From the NCBI RefSeq assembly GCF_013364355.1, contig NZ_CP054931.1:2728001-2792000 (forward strand): a stretch of 64,000 bases of DNA, written 5' to 3'. Both the position numbers and the translations under genes were made by a program. The notes below the pieces were generated by a model, which saw only the letters and a program-made list of their open reading frames with translations, had not been told where the DNA came from and ran no database searches. Numbering within the stretch: position 1 is the stretch's first letter; each line of letters begins with the position of its first letter. Origin of the DNA: Stenotrophomonas sp. NA06056 (GTDB taxonomy: Bacteria; Pseudomonadota; Gammaproteobacteria; Xanthomonadales; Xanthomonadaceae). Positions 17,441 through 26,158 of the stretch are shown here, one piece after another.

Positions 17441-18366
17441 TGGTGGGTCAGGGCGGTGCGGTAGCGCTCGGCCAGCTGGCCGACCCTTCGCACGTAATAC
17501 TGGGTCTCGCTGTAGGGTGGCACGCCTCCATGGCGATCGACCGCGCCTTCGCCTGCGTTGTAACCGGCCGCAGCCAGAGTCAGATCACCTTTGAAACGCT
17601 TCAACAACCACGCCAGATACTGCACGCCGCCACGGATGTTCTGCCCGGCGTCGTAGGAGTCGCTGACGCCGAAACGTGCGGCGGTGGGCGGCATCAGCTG
17701 CATCAGGCCCTGCGCACCGGCACGGCTGAGCGCGGTCGGGTTGTACGCCGACTCGGCATGGATGATCGCACGCACCACCGCTTCTTCCACGCCGAATTCG
17801 CGTGCGGCCGACGTGATCTCGCTCTGGAACGCCGTGGTGTTCAGGCGCACGCTGCCGAAATCGACGCGCGGATTGACCCCGCAGGCGTAGCAGCGCTCCA
17901 TGAAACTGTAGCGGATGGTACGCACCGGGCCGAGATTGGCGACCTGGGTCGGACGTGCGCTGGTGTAGTGGCGCACCCCGTCCTGCATGTACGAATAGAC
18001 CTGGCCGCTGACCATCTTGCCGCCGCGTGGACTGGCCGGCGTGGATGCGGCTGCGGGCGCCGGGGTCGGTGCGACAGCGGGGCTGGTGGCGCTGGCGGCA
18101 ACCGCGACAGGGTTGCGCTCGGTGCTGGCCACCACTGCAGCAGGTACTGGCGTTGGTGCCGGTAATGCCGTGGCGACTGGAGCGCGCACCGCCCGGCCCG
18201 CACTGCGGGTATAGCTGATGGTGCTGCACTGGGCACCTGCCACCCGCTTGCTGACGTAGCTGGTGACCCCATCGGCGCCAAGGCACTTGTACAGGGTGCC
18301 GGCGCTGGCCGGCGCAGCGGTCAGCGCAGCGATGATGATCGCCGTTGTCCCCAGTCTCCCCTTCAT
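17437..18366 (-). CDS. Lytic transglycosylase (SLT domain) with DUF4124-like N-terminus
   Basis: The 309-residue protein has a signal peptide, a short DUF4124-like segment (LYKCLGADGVTSYVS), a long Ala/Pro/Thr-rich linker (about 60-115) and a C-terminal SLT domain. The SLT domain has the catalytic Glu205 in IIHAESAYNP, then GAQGLMQLMP and AGYNAGEGAV. It cleaves peptidoglycan glycan strands to anhydromuropeptides in the periplasm. The ATG at 18366 gives the signal peptide directly. Its stop codon lies in the GTAG end of a REP element. Confidence 0.88.
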   Translation of the reverse strand: MKGRLGTTAIIIAALTAAPASAGTLYKCLGADGVTSYVSKRVAGAQCSTISYTRSAGRAVRAPVATALPAPTPVPAAVVASTERNPVAVAASATSPAVAPTPAPAAASTPASPRGGKMVSGQVYSYMQDGVRHYTSARPTQVANLGPVRTIRYSFMERCYACGVNPRVDFGSVRLNTTAFQSEITSAAREFGVEEAVVRAIIHAESAYNPTALSRAGAQGLMQLMPPTAARFGVSDSYDAGQNIRGGVQYLAWLLKRFKGDLTLAAAGYNAGEGAVDRHGGVPPYSETQYYVRRVGQLAERYRTALTHQ

Positions 18367-18412
18367 GGCCGCGAGTGTCCCAGCTTCGCTGCGGCTTGCC
18401 AAGGGCGCCGGC

Positions 18413-19381
18413 TCAGACCGTGACGGCGGGCACGGCCAGAACCTGACTGAGCCCGGCCAGACGCTGGGACAGCTCCTCGCGCAGTTCGGTCGGCGTGGTC
18501 CACAGCGCCAGTGGCAGACGGTCCAGGCTGAGGATCTGCGCCAGCATCATGCCGCGGCTTTCCGCACCCATCCGCAACAGGCAATGGTCTGGCCCGTCGG
18601 CCTCGAGCACGCCGCACCACGGCGGAATGCGTCCGGCCAGCTCGGCTTCGCTGCCGGCCAGGCGCAGGATGGCCTGCAGCGCGAACGGCGCCTGGCTGAC
18701 CGCCTGTCGCACCATCACATCCGGCGGCGCCGGGGTTCGCCGGTGCAGGCCAGGCTCGGGCAGATGCCGCACCGCCCCCATCCGGTCCACGCGCAACGTG
18801 CGCCAGTCCTGCCGCCCCAGGTCCCAGGCCAGCAGATACCAGCGCCGCCCGTAGTTCACCAGATGCTGGGCCTCGACTTCCCGTTGCGTCACCGCGTCCT
18901 GTGCGCTGCGGTATTCGAAAGCCAGCCGTGCGGCCTGCCGGCAGTGCTGGGCCAGCCGTCCGAGCAGTCGCGCATCGGTGGATGGCAGGTCGGACAAGGT
19001 CGCGGTGGCGGCATGCACTTCACCGGCCTGCTGGCGGCGACGCGCCGGCACCAGCGGATCGAGCTTGGACAGCAGGCCCCGCGCGGTGTCGTCGATGCCG
19101 GAGACCGTGGCCGAGGCCGCACGCAGGGCGATCGCCAGTGTGGTGGCCTCTTCCTCGTCCAGCAGCATCGGCAGCACCGGCGCGCCCGCACCCAGCCGGT
19201 AGCCCCCGCCTACCCCGGCCGAGGCCTGCACCGGATATCCCAGCTCGCGCAGACGTTCGACATCGCGGCGGATGCTGCGCCGGTCCACGCCCATGCGCTC
19301 GGCCAGTTCAGCGCCAGACCAGTGACGGCGGGCCTGCAGCAGCGAGATCAGGCGAAGCAGGCGATGGGCGGTATGGCGCAT
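18413..19381 (-). CDS. HTH/WYL-domain transcriptional regulator (YafY family)
   Basis: The 322-residue protein has an N-terminal winged helix-turn-helix (LLRLISLLQARRHWSGAEL, then MGVDRRSIRRDVERLRELGY) and a WYL sensor domain with NYGRRWYLLAWDLGR and LRVDRMG, followed by a WCX-like C-terminal part. Such proteins are one-component regulators that sense small ligands or nucleotides. It is divergent from the glutathione transferase gene with an inverted repeat between them, so that gene is the likeliest target. The ATG at 19381 is the natural start. Confidence 0.85.
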   Translation of the reverse strand: MRHTAHRLLRLISLLQARRHWSGAELAERMGVDRRSIRRDVERLRELGYPVQASAGVGGGYRLGAGAPVLPMLLDEEEATTLAIALRAASATVSGIDDTARGLLSKLDPLVPARRRQQAGEVHAATATLSDLPSTDARLLGRLAQHCRQAARLAFEYRSAQDAVTQREVEAQHLVNYGRRWYLLAWDLGRQDWRTLRVDRMGAVRHLPEPGLHRRTPAPPDVMVRQAVSQAPFALQAILRLAGSEAELAGRIPPWCGVLEADGPDHCLLRMGAESRGMMLAQILSLDRLPLALWTTPTELREELSQRLAGLSQVLAVPAVTV

Positions 19382-19389
19382 GACGGATC

Positions 19390-19408
19390 GCGGACAGAAG
19401 TCGTCCGC
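19390..19408. promoter_or_regulatory. Candidate operator between the WYL regulator and GST genes
   Basis: GCGGAC-N7-GTCCGC is a perfect inverted repeat in the 80-bp divergent gap. It lies 9 bp from the regulator start and about 55 bp upstream of the transferase start, a fitting place for autoregulation plus control of the target. Confidence 0.5.
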
Positions 19409-19461
19409 AATTGTGCCTCAGCATGGGCCCCACTTCACCACCACCTGCAAGGAGCAATGCC

Positions 19462-20082
19462 ATGACGTCACGCCAGATCACCCTGTACCACGCCGCCCGT
19501 TCACGCTCGAGCGGCGCAGTCGCCCTGCTTGAAGCACTGGGCGCCGACTACCGCATGCAGGTGCTGGACCTGAAGGCCGGCGCCAACCTGGCGCCGGCCT
19601 ACCTGGCGATCAATCCGATGGGCAAGGTGCCGGCCATCGTGCACAACGGCGCCCTGGTGACCGAGCAGGTGGCGATCTACCTGTATCTGGCCGACCTGTA
19701 CCCGGAAGCCGGGCTGGCGCCGCCGATCGGTGACGCCCTGCGCGGCCCCTACCTGCGCTGGATGGCCTTCTATGGCGCCTGCTTCGAACCGGCAATGATC
19801 GACAAGGCCATGCACCGCGACCCGCCGCCGCATGCGATGTCGCCCTACAACGACGCCGACACGGTGCTGCAGGTGATCGAAGCGCAGCTGGCGCAGGGGC
19901 CGTACCTGCTGGGTGAGGTGATGAGCGCGGCCGACGTGCTGTGGGGCAATGCGTTGGCATGGACCAGTGCGTTCGGCCTGGTGCAGCCAGCCCCGGCGAC
20001 GGCTGCCTACATTGAACGGATGAGCGCGATGACCGCTTTCGACCGTTCGCGTCAGATCGATGCGGAGCTGGTCGCGGCGTAA
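19462..20082 (+). CDS. Glutathione S-transferase family protein
   Basis: The 206-residue protein has a thioredoxin-like N-domain (ITLYHAARSRSSGAVALLEALG; then INPMGKVPAIV and TEQVAIYLYLADLYPEAGL) and a helical C-domain with the conserved Asp of the N-capping box in SAADVLWGNAL. It probably conjugates or reduces electrophiles with glutathione; the substrate is unknown. An in-frame ATG lies 17 codons upstream, but the ATG at 19462 has AAGGAG at ideal spacing. It is probably controlled by the divergent WYL regulator. Confidence 0.87.
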   Translation: MTSRQITLYHAARSRSSGAVALLEALGADYRMQVLDLKAGANLAPAYLAINPMGKVPAIVHNGALVTEQVAIYLYLADLYPEAGLAPPIGDALRGPYLRWMAFYGACFEPAMIDKAMHRDPPPHAMSPYNDADTVLQVIEAQLAQGPYLLGEVMSAADVLWGNALAWTSAFGLVQPAPATAAYIERMSAMTAFDRSRQIDAELVAA

Positions 20083-20120
20083 GGGCTCCCGCCGGGCACG
20101 GCCCAGCGTTACCAAACGGG

Positions 20121-20212
20121 GCGGGATGCGGGTAGCGCGGGGCCATGCCCCGCGAGCGCGCAGCGCAGCGCCAGTGGCGTTGCGCAGGGCGAGCGCGGCG
20201 GGATGCGGGTAG
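20121..20212. repeat. Direct repeat with REP palindrome upstream of miaB
   Basis: GCGGGATGCGGGTAG occurs at 20121-20135 and again at 20198-20212, 77 bp apart. After the first copy the GTAG leads into the palindrome CGCGGGGC-CAT-GCCCCGCG (20136-20154), a SMAG-type REP. After the second copy TAGAAT could serve as the -10 box of miaB. Confidence 0.6.
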
Positions 20213-20251
20213 AATCGCCCCCTTTCCCGCCACCCGAATGGATTAAGCGCC

Positions 20252-21670
20252 ATGACCGGGACGCCAGACGTCTTTCCGCCCGCCGCCCAGGGCGGCACCC
20301 CGCTCGTTGCCCTGCCCTCTGGTCCGCGCAAGCCCGACCAGGTGAAGGGCAAGCTGTACATCAAGACCCACGGTTGCCAGATGAACGAGTACGACTCGGC
20401 CAAGATGGCCGACGTGCTCGCCGCCAGCGATGGCCTGGAACTGACCGATCGCCCGGAGGACGCCGACGTCATCCTGGTCAACACCTGCTCGATCCGCGAA
20501 AAGGCGCAGGAGAAGGTGTTCAGCCAGCTGGGCATCTGGAAGAGCCTGAAGAACCAGGGCCGCGAGGTCATCATCGGCGTGGGCGGTTGCGTGGCGTCAC
20601 AGGAAGGCGAGGCGATCATCAAGCGTGCGCCGTTCGTCGACCTGGTGTTCGGCCCGCAGACGCTGCATCGCCTGCCAGAGCTGATCCGCGCCCGGCGCGA
20701 ACAGCAGCGCCCGCAGGTGGACATCAGCTTCCCGGAGATCGAGAAATTCGATCGCATGCCCGAGCCGCGTGCCGATGGCGCGTCCGCGTTCGTGTCGATC
20801 ATGGAAGGCTGTTCCAAGTACTGCTCGTTCTGCGTGGTGCCCTACACCCGCGGCACCGAAGTCAGCCGCCCGTTCGAGGACGTGGTGGTGGAAGTGGCGC
20901 AGCTCGCGACGCAAGGCGTGCGCGAAATCAACCTGCTCGGCCAGAACGTCAACGCCTACCGCGGCCCCTATGGCGATGGCGAATTCGCCGATCTCGGCCT
21001 GCTGATCCGCACCATCGCAGAGATCGATGGTGTTGGCCGCATCCGCTTCACCACCTCGCACCCGCTGGAGTTCAGCGATTCGTTGATCGATGCGTTCCGC
21101 GACGTGCCGCAGCTGGCCAACTTCCTGCACCTGCCGGTGCAGGCGGGCAGCGACCGCGTGCTGTCGGCGATGAAGCGCGGCTACACCGCACTGGAATTCA
21201 AGTCGAAGATCCGCAAGCTGCGCGCGGTGCGCCCGGACATCTCGATCAGCTCCGACTTCATCGTCGGTTTCCCCGGCGAGACCGATGCGGATTTCGAGAA
21301 GACCATGAAGCTGATCGAGGACATTGGCTTCGACCACAGCTTCTCCTTCATCTATTCGCGTCGACCGGGCACCCCGGCGGCGGACCTGGAAGACACGATC
21401 AGCGATGCGGAAAAACATGCACGCCTGTCGCGCCTGCAGGAACGCATCAACGCACATGCCGCAAGCATCTCCGAGAAGATGGTCGGCAGCGTGCAGACCG
21501 TGCTGGTGGAAGGCCCCTCACGCAAGAACCCGAACGAACTGACCGGCAAGACCGAGAACATGCGTTCGGTGAACTTCCCGGCGCATCCGCGCCTGATCGG
21601 CCAGTTCGTGGACGTGGTGATCACTGAGGCACTGACCAATTCGCTGCGCGGCCGCGTGGTAGCGGAGTAA
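20252..21670 (+). CDS. miaB: tRNA-2-methylthio-N6-dimethylallyladenosine synthase
   Basis: The 472-residue protein has the three MiaB domains. The N-terminal UPF0004 domain has its three cluster Cys in [15 protein letters not shown] and GGCVASQE. The radical SAM core has CSKYCSFC near residue 190, and a C-terminal TRAM domain follows. It adds a methylthio group to i6A37 of tRNAs reading U-starting codons. In gammaproteobacteria miaB commonly precedes phoH-ybeY; here an ABC exporter is placed between them on the other strand. Confidence 0.96.
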   Translation: MTGTPDVFPPAAQGGTPLVALPSGPRKPDQVKGKLYIKTHGCQMNEYDSAKMADVLAASDGLELTDRPEDADVILVNTCSIREKAQEKVFSQLGIWKSLKNQGREVIIGVGGCVASQEGEAIIKRAPFVDLVFGPQTLHRLPELIRARREQQRPQVDISFPEIEKFDRMPEPRADGASAFVSIMEGCSKYCSFCVVPYTRGTEVSRPFEDVVVEVAQLATQGVREINLLGQNVNAYRGPYGDGEFADLGLLIRTIAEIDGVGRIRFTTSHPLEFSDSLIDAFRDVPQLANFLHLPVQAGSDRVLSAMKRGYTALEFKSKIRKLRAVRPDISISSDFIVGFPGETDADFEKTMKLIEDIGFDHSFSFIYSRRPGTPAADLEDTISDAEKHARLSRLQERINAHAASISEKMVGSVQTVLVEGPSRKNPNELTGKTENMRSVNFPAHPRLIGQFVDVVITEALTNSLRGRVVAE

Positions 21671-21673
21671 GGT

Positions 21674-21759
21674 GTGCCGACCAACGGTCGGCACCCACCG
21701 CAATTGATGCCGGGCAGCGGCCGGCACCTACCGTGTGGATGCCGACCGTTGGTCGGCAT
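21674..21759. repeat. Three REP-type palindromes between miaB and the ABC permease
   Basis: GTGCCGACC-AAC-GGTCGGCAC lies at 21674-21694. TGCCGG-N7-CCGGCA ending in CTAC lies at 21708-21731, and ATGCCGACC-GTT-GGTCGGCAT at 21739-21759. They fill the gap between two convergent genes and may act as a shared terminator. Confidence 0.8.
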
Positions 21760-21762
21760 TCC

Positions 21763-22875
21763 TCAATCCAGGCGTTTGCGGAAACGCAGGATCGCCAGGG
21801 TCATCATCGCCACGATGAATACCAGCAGTGCCAGTGCGTCCGGCCACAGCTCCCACAGCGACGCACCACGCAGCATGATGCCGCGCACCAGGCGCAGGAA
21901 ATGAGTCAGCGGCAGTACTTCTGCCAGCCACTGCACCGGCCTGGGCATGCCGGCGAACGGGAACATGAAGCCCGACAGCAGGATCGAAGGCAGGAACAGG
22001 AACAGGGTCATCTGCATGGCCTGGAACTGCGAACGCGCACGCGTCGAAATCAACAGGCCCAGCGCCAGGTTGGCCAGTACCAGCAACACGGCCGCCAGAT
22101 ACACATCGACCAGGCTGCCGCGGATCGGCACTTCGAACAACCAGGTTCCCAGCAGCAGTACCAGGGTGGTCTGCAGCAGACCGATCGCCGCGTAGGGCAG
22201 CACCTTGCCGACCATCAGTTCGCTGCGTGATACCGGCGTGGCGATCAACAGCTCCATGTTGCCGCGTTCGCGTTCGCGCACCACTGCCACGGCAGTGAAC
22301 ATCACCAGGGTCATGGTCAGGATCACCCCGATCAGGCCGGGTACGATGTTCACCGCTGAGCGCCGCTGGGGGTTGTAGAAGCTGATGACACTCACCGGCC
22401 CGCTGGCGATGCTGCCTTCGCGCAACGGCCGCGTGTTGCTGGTCGGGCCCGTGTCCAGCGGCACCTGCGCCAGCTGGATCGCCGCGCTCTGCACCACCGT
22501 GTCGCTGCCGTCGACCAGCACCTGCACGGCTTCGCGGCCTTCGTAGCGGCGTCGTTCGAAGTCGGCGGGAATCACGATGCCCACGCTGACCCTGCCCCGT
22601 CGCAGCGCCTCCATCAGTTGATCGGGCGTATAGGCCTGCGCGCGCGGCGTGATCACGCCGGTGGCGACCATGTCCTGCACCAGCGCGCGCGACGCCGCAC
22701 TGCTGGCCTGATCGGCGATACCGGCATCCAGATGCCGGAGGTTGAGGTTGATCGCATAGCCGAACAACAGCAACTGCATCACCGGAATGCCGACGATCAT
22801 CGCCAGGGTGATGCGGTCACGGCGTAGTTGCCGCAACTCTTTGAGCATGATCGCCCACAGCCGTCGCACGCTCAT
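21763..22875 (-). CDS. ABC-2 type exporter permease
   Basis: The 370-residue protein has one N-terminal membrane helix (ITLAMIVGIPVMQLLLFGYAI), a periplasmic domain of about 150 residues and five C-terminal helices including FTAVAVVRERERGNMELLIATPVSR, the coupling helix of ABC-2 permeases (YhhJ/YbhS type). It overlaps the ATPase gene by ATGA and forms an exporter with it and the HlyD lipoprotein. Substrates of such exporters are usually drugs or membrane-active compounds; none can be assigned here. The ATG at 22875 fits the overlap. Confidence 0.9.
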   Translation of the reverse strand: MSVRRLWAIMLKELRQLRRDRITLAMIVGIPVMQLLLFGYAINLNLRHLDAGIADQASSAASRALVQDMVATGVITPRAQAYTPDQLMEALRRGRVSVGIVIPADFERRRYEGREAVQVLVDGSDTVVQSAAIQLAQVPLDTGPTSNTRPLREGSIASGPVSVISFYNPQRRSAVNIVPGLIGVILTMTLVMFTAVAVVRERERGNMELLIATPVSRSELMVGKVLPYAAIGLLQTTLVLLLGTWLFEVPIRGSLVDVYLAAVLLVLANLALGLLISTRARSQFQAMQMTLFLFLPSILLSGFMFPFAGMPRPVQWLAEVLPLTHFLRLVRGIMLRGASLWELWPDALALLVFIVAMMTLAILRFRKRLD

Positions 22876-23795
22876 GCGGCCGGCTCCCGACCACGGCCAC
22901 GGGTGGCGGCAACGAACACGTCTTCCAGGTTGGGCGCCACCGGTTCGATCCTCGCCTGCGGATCGGCAGCGGCGAGTGTTTGGGCCAGCACGCTGGCATC
23001 GGCTGCGCCCTCGCTGCACAGCACGCGCAGCTCGGTGCCGATCTGGGCCACGCTGAGCACGCCCGGCAACGCCGCCAGCGCGCGGCTGGCCTGCCGGGGC
23101 TGCGTGGCGGTGACCTTCAGGGTGCGGCCCTGCAGCTGCGCGCACAGCTCAGCCGGGGTGCCATCGGCCACCAGGGCACCGCGATCAAGGATCGCCAGCC
23201 GGTGGCAACGTTCGGCCTCGTCCATGTAGTGGGTGGACACCAGCACCGTGGTGCCGGCATCGGCGAGTTCGAACAGCGCCTCCCAGAAATCGCGACGCGA
23301 CTCAGGATCGACCGCACTGGTCGGCTCATCCAGGAACAGCAGTTCCGGCGCATGGATCACCGCACCAGCCAGTGCCAGCCGCTGCTTCTGCCCGCCACTG
23401 AGGGTGCCGGCCAACTGCACCTGGCGGTCCTGCAGACGGTACTGCTGCAGCAGCGCATCGACCCGTTGCCGCGCCTGCACGCTCGGTAGATCCTGGATGG
23501 CGGCCAGGAATTCCAGGTTCTCCCGCACCGACAGGTCTTCGTACAACGAAAAGCGCTGGGTCATGTAGCCGATGCGACGGCGCAGCGCTTCGGCCTGCGC
23601 CGGAATCGCCAGGCCCAGCACGTCGATCTCGCCTGCGCTCGGCTCCAGCAGCCCGCACAGCATGCGGATGGTGGTTGACTTGCCCGAGCCGTTCGGGCCG
23701 AGGAAGCCATACACCTGCCCACGCGGCACCTGCAGATCGACGTTGTCCACTGCCAGCAGATCGCCGAAGCGGCGGCTCAGGCCCTGCGCGCGCAC
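22872..23795 (-). CDS. ABC exporter ATP-binding protein
   Basis: The 307-residue ATPase has Walker A GPNGSGKST, the Q-loop, the signature LSGGQKQRLALA, Walker B LLFLDEPTSAVDP and the switch His in VSTHYMDE. A C-terminal extension of about 80 residues is as in YbhF/CcmA-type subunits. The start is a GTG at 23795, 20 bp after the HlyD stop; no in-frame ATG suits. It energises the permease encoded next to it. Confidence 0.9.
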   Translation of the reverse strand: MRAQGLSRRFGDLLAVDNVDLQVPRGQVYGFLGPNGSGKSTTIRMLCGLLEPSAGEIDVLGLAIPAQAEALRRRIGYMTQRFSLYEDLSVRENLEFLAAIQDLPSVQARQRVDALLQQYRLQDRQVQLAGTLSGGQKQRLALAGAVIHAPELLFLDEPTSAVDPESRRDFWEALFELADAGTTVLVSTHYMDEAERCHRLAILDRGALVADGTPAELCAQLQGRTLKVTATQPRQASRALAALPGVLSVAQIGTELRVLCSEGAADASVLAQTLAAADPQARIEPVAPNLEDVFVAATRGRGREPAA

Positions 23796-23815
23796 GGCGA
23801 TGTCATCGACGGGAT

Positions 23816-24772
23816 TCAGAAGCGCACCTGCACCGGCAGCCCGGCGGGCAGTGCCTGCATGTCGGCACTGTCATCGATCTCGATCTCGGCCAGATAGCTC
23901 AGCCGCGAGACGTCATCACCGGTCAATGCGTAGTACGGCGTAAAGGAAGGCTCGCTGCGGATCGACCGCACGTGCCCCTTCAACACAGTGCCTGCACCGT
24001 CCAGCTGCACCTGCGCTCCCTGTCCCACCTTCACCTGCAGGCGCAAGGGCTGCGGCAGATACACGCGCGCATACGGCCGTTGGCCCACCAGCATCACCAC
24101 CAACGGCGCACCGATCGGTGCCTGGTCGCCCTGCCGGTAGGGCAACGCATCGACCACGCCGTCGCGCGGCGCGCGAAGTTGCAGCTTCTGCAGGTTGACG
24201 GCCTGCACCACCTCCTGTGCCTGCGTCGCCCGGGAGGCGGCCTCGCCTTGAGCAATGTCCTCACGACGGTTGCCGCGCTGCAGCTCCAGCCACGCCTGTT
24301 CGGCAGCGCGCACGCTGGCCACCGCGTTGTCGGCGGCCGCGCGGGCCCGGTCCAGGTCGGCGGCAGCCACCAGCCGCTCACGGGCCAGTGGTTGCACCCG
24401 GCGGTAGTACGCGGTGGCTTCCGCCGCCTGCGCGCGCAGCGCCGTGAGCTGTGCCTGCGCCTGGGCGATCTGCTCCGCACGCGGGCCTACCTGCAGCTCC
24501 TCGAGTTGTGCCTGCGCGCGGGCCGTTTCGGCCTGGGCGGCATCGAGCTGGGCTTCGCCGCGAACGGGGTCCAGGCGCATCAGCAGCGCGCCCGCCTTGA
24601 CGGCCTGCCCCTCACCCACCTCAACGGCATTGATCACTTCGGCTGCCGGTGCGGGCACGCTGATCCGGTCCCACTCAAGCGTACCCAGTGCCGTCGGCGG
24701 CGCTTCGCCGCAGCCCACCAGCAGGCAGCTGCCCACCAGCCCCATCCTGCGCATCCACGTGCCGACGGTCAT
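23816..24772 (-). CDS. HlyD-family membrane fusion lipoprotein of an ABC exporter
   Basis: The 318-residue protein has a lipoprotein signal (lipobox LLVGC near residue 20), a biotinyl-lipoyl-like half motif (INAVEVGEGQAVKAGALLMRLD), a long Gln/Ala-rich coiled coil (about 75-180) and a second lipoyl half (LRAPRDGVVDALPYRQGD). It bridges the ABC-2 exporter to the outer membrane. The ATG at 24772 is preceded by GGAGGAGG, an unusually strong ribosome binding site. It leads the three-gene operon; a TGATCCAGATCA palindrome lies 53 bp upstream. Confidence 0.88.
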   Translation of the reverse strand: MTVGTWMRRMGLVGSCLLVGCGEAPPTALGTLEWDRISVPAPAAEVINAVEVGEGQAVKAGALLMRLDPVRGEAQLDAAQAETARAQAQLEELQVGPRAEQIAQAQAQLTALRAQAAEATAYYRRVQPLARERLVAAADLDRARAAADNAVASVRAAEQAWLELQRGNRREDIAQGEAASRATQAQEVVQAVNLQKLQLRAPRDGVVDALPYRQGDQAPIGAPLVVMLVGQRPYARVYLPQPLRLQVKVGQGAQVQLDGAGTVLKGHVRSIRSEPSFTPYYALTGDDVSRLSYLAEIEIDDSADMQALPAGLPVQVRF

Positions 24773-24824
24773 GCGCCACCTCCTCCGATGGCGCCACCGT
24801 GCCACGCCCCCTGTGTACCCGCAA

Positions 24825-24836
24825 TGATCCAGATCA
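24825..24836. promoter_or_regulatory. FNR-like palindrome upstream of the HlyD operon
   Basis: TGATCCAGATCA is a 12-bp match to the core of the FNR consensus TTGAT-N4-ATCAA but lacks the outer T and A. The same 12-mer occurs in the strong site at 46952. No good -10 box lies at the distance a class II site would need, so its role is uncertain. Confidence 0.35.
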
Positions 24837-24895
24837 GGACTGATCAATAATTGACCATCCGCTGGCAACGCCACTGCCGCAAGGCTCGCTGCCAC

Positions 24896-24941
24896 CTATC
24901 CACAGGTTGGCGGCAACACCGTCCACACGGCATGTGGAGAA
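24896..24941 (+). promoter_or_regulatory. DnaA-box-like module 1 upstream of phoH
   Basis: In order: CTATCCACAG (24896-24905), 15 nt, GTCCACAC (24921-24928), 5 nt, GTGGAGAA (24934-24941). CTATCCACA and, on the minus strand, TTCTCCACA each match the DnaA box TTATCCACA at 8 of 9 positions. The same parts recur at the same spacing 113 bp downstream. The 364-bp gap 24773-25136 otherwise holds only the palindrome at 24825 and CTTGTG-G-CACAAG at 24984-24996. Confidence 0.55.
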
Positions 24942-25008
24942 CCCTGCAGGCACTGGCACAATTTTCACCACGACATCATCTTCCTTGTGGCACAAGCGCT
25001 GCGAAGGA

Positions 25009-25054
25009 CTATCCACAGCTTTCTTCGGCGCCGGTCCACACCCGGTGTGGAGAA
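25009..25054 (+). promoter_or_regulatory. DnaA-box-like module 2 upstream of phoH
   Basis: CTATCCACAG (25009-25018), 15 nt, GTCCACAC (25034-25041), 5 nt, GTGGAGAA (25047-25054): identical parts and spacing to the module at 24896, while the intervening bases differ. It ends 82 bp before the phoH start. The conserved spacing with unrelated spacer sequence points to a protein-binding array. Confidence 0.55.
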
Positions 25055-25136
25055 CTGTCGCCCCGCCGTCTTGCGCGCTACCCTTGTGTTCCCTGACGCC
25101 ATCGCGGTGGACGGCGACCCCGCCCCACCCCAAGCA

Positions 25137-26120
25137 ATGAAAAGCATCGAGCATCGAGACTTCACCCTGTCGCCGGAAGACAATGCGCAGCTGGCCAACC
25201 TGTGCGGCCCGTTCGACGGACACCTTCGCCAGATCGAACTGAAGCTTGGCGTGGAAATCGCCAACCGCGGCTTCGTGTTCCGCATCAGCGGGCCAGCCGA
25301 GGCCAGCGCCGAGGCGCAGAAGCTGATCGAGGCGCTGTATGAGGAAGCCGCCGAGACCACCTTCGACAACCACGCCATCCACCTGCGCCTGAACGCGGCG
25401 AACATCGAGCAGATCGCCGATCGTTCCTACGAAGCGCAGGACGTGGCGATCAAGGTCAAGCGCGGAACCGTGCGCGGGCGAGGTTCCAACCAGGGCCGCT
25501 ACCTGCACCAGATCGTCAGCCACGACATCAACTTCGGCATCGGCCCGGCCGGTACCGGCAAGACGTTCCTGGCCGTGGCCAGCGCGGTGGAAGCACTGAA
25601 TGAATCGCGGGTGCAGCGCCTGATCCTGGTCCGTCCGGCGGTCGAGGCCGGCGAGAAGCTGGGCTTCCTGCCCGGCGACCTGAGCCAGAAGGTCGACCCG
25701 TACCTGCGACCGCTGTACGACGCCCTGTATGAAATGCTGGGCGTGGAAAAAGTGCTCAAGCTGCTTGAAAAGAACGTCATCGAGATCGCGCCGCTGGCCT
25801 ACATGCGAGGCCGCACGCTCAACGATGCGTTCGTGATCCTCGACGAAGCGCAGAACACCACCATCGAACAGATGAAGATGTTCCTGACCCGCCTGGGCTT
25901 CGGCTCCACCGCCGTGGTCACTGGCGATCTGACCCAGACCGATCTGCCCAAGCACGTGAAGTCCGGCCTGCGAGATGCGATCGACGTACTGCGCGATGTA
26001 GAGGGCGTCAGCTTCACCTTCTTCGAGGCCCGCGACGTGGTCCGTCATCCGTTGGTGGCACGTATCGTCAGCGCCTACGACCGCCGCGACCTGCACCAGA
26101 TCCAACCCGGAGCGGAATGA
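25137..26120 (+). CDS. ybeZ: PhoH family ATPase (PhoH-like, YbeZ)
   Basis: The 327-residue protein has an N-terminal KH-like part and a PhoH ATPase domain with Walker [10 protein letters not shown] (about residues 139-147), [19 protein letters not shown] and Walker [10 protein letters not shown]. PhoH proteins of this kind are RNA-linked ATPases found beside ybeY and probably act with it in rRNA maturation or RNA quality control. The ATG at 25137 lacks a clear ribosome binding site; the frame is open to 24987, but that stretch holds the repeated module, so the start is moderately sure. Confidence 0.9.
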   Translation: MKSIEHRDFTLSPEDNAQLANLCGPFDGHLRQIELKLGVEIANRGFVFRISGPAEASAEAQKLIEALYEEAAETTFDNHAIHLRLNAANIEQIADRSYEAQDVAIKVKRGTVRGRGSNQGRYLHQIVSHDINFGIGPAGTGKTFLAVASAVEALNESRVQRLILVRPAVEAGEKLGFLPGDLSQKVDPYLRPLYDALYEMLGVEKVLKLLEKNVIEIAPLAYMRGRTLNDAFVILDEAQNTTIEQMKMFLTRLGFGSTAVVTGDLTQTDLPKHVKSGLRDAIDVLRDVEGVSFTFFEARDVVRHPLVARIVSAYDRRDLHQIQPGAE

Positions 26121-26158
26121 CACTACACTCCGGACTCCTGTGCACATAAGGACGTGTC

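Noticed and set aside
24825..24836. Class II FNR promoter for the HlyD operon
   Set aside because: At the needed distance the minus strand reads CACGGT, which is no -10 box; the outer bases of the site also mismatch.
24954..24968. Sigma-54 promoter (TGGCACAATTTTCAC)
   Set aside because: The -24 GG is present but there is no GC at the -12 position.
24773..25136. Replication origin, because of the DnaA-box-like motifs
   Set aside because: No dnaA, dnaN, gyrB or gidA nearby, no strong AT-rich unwinding region, and the boxes are all one base off. Kept as a regulatory finding only.
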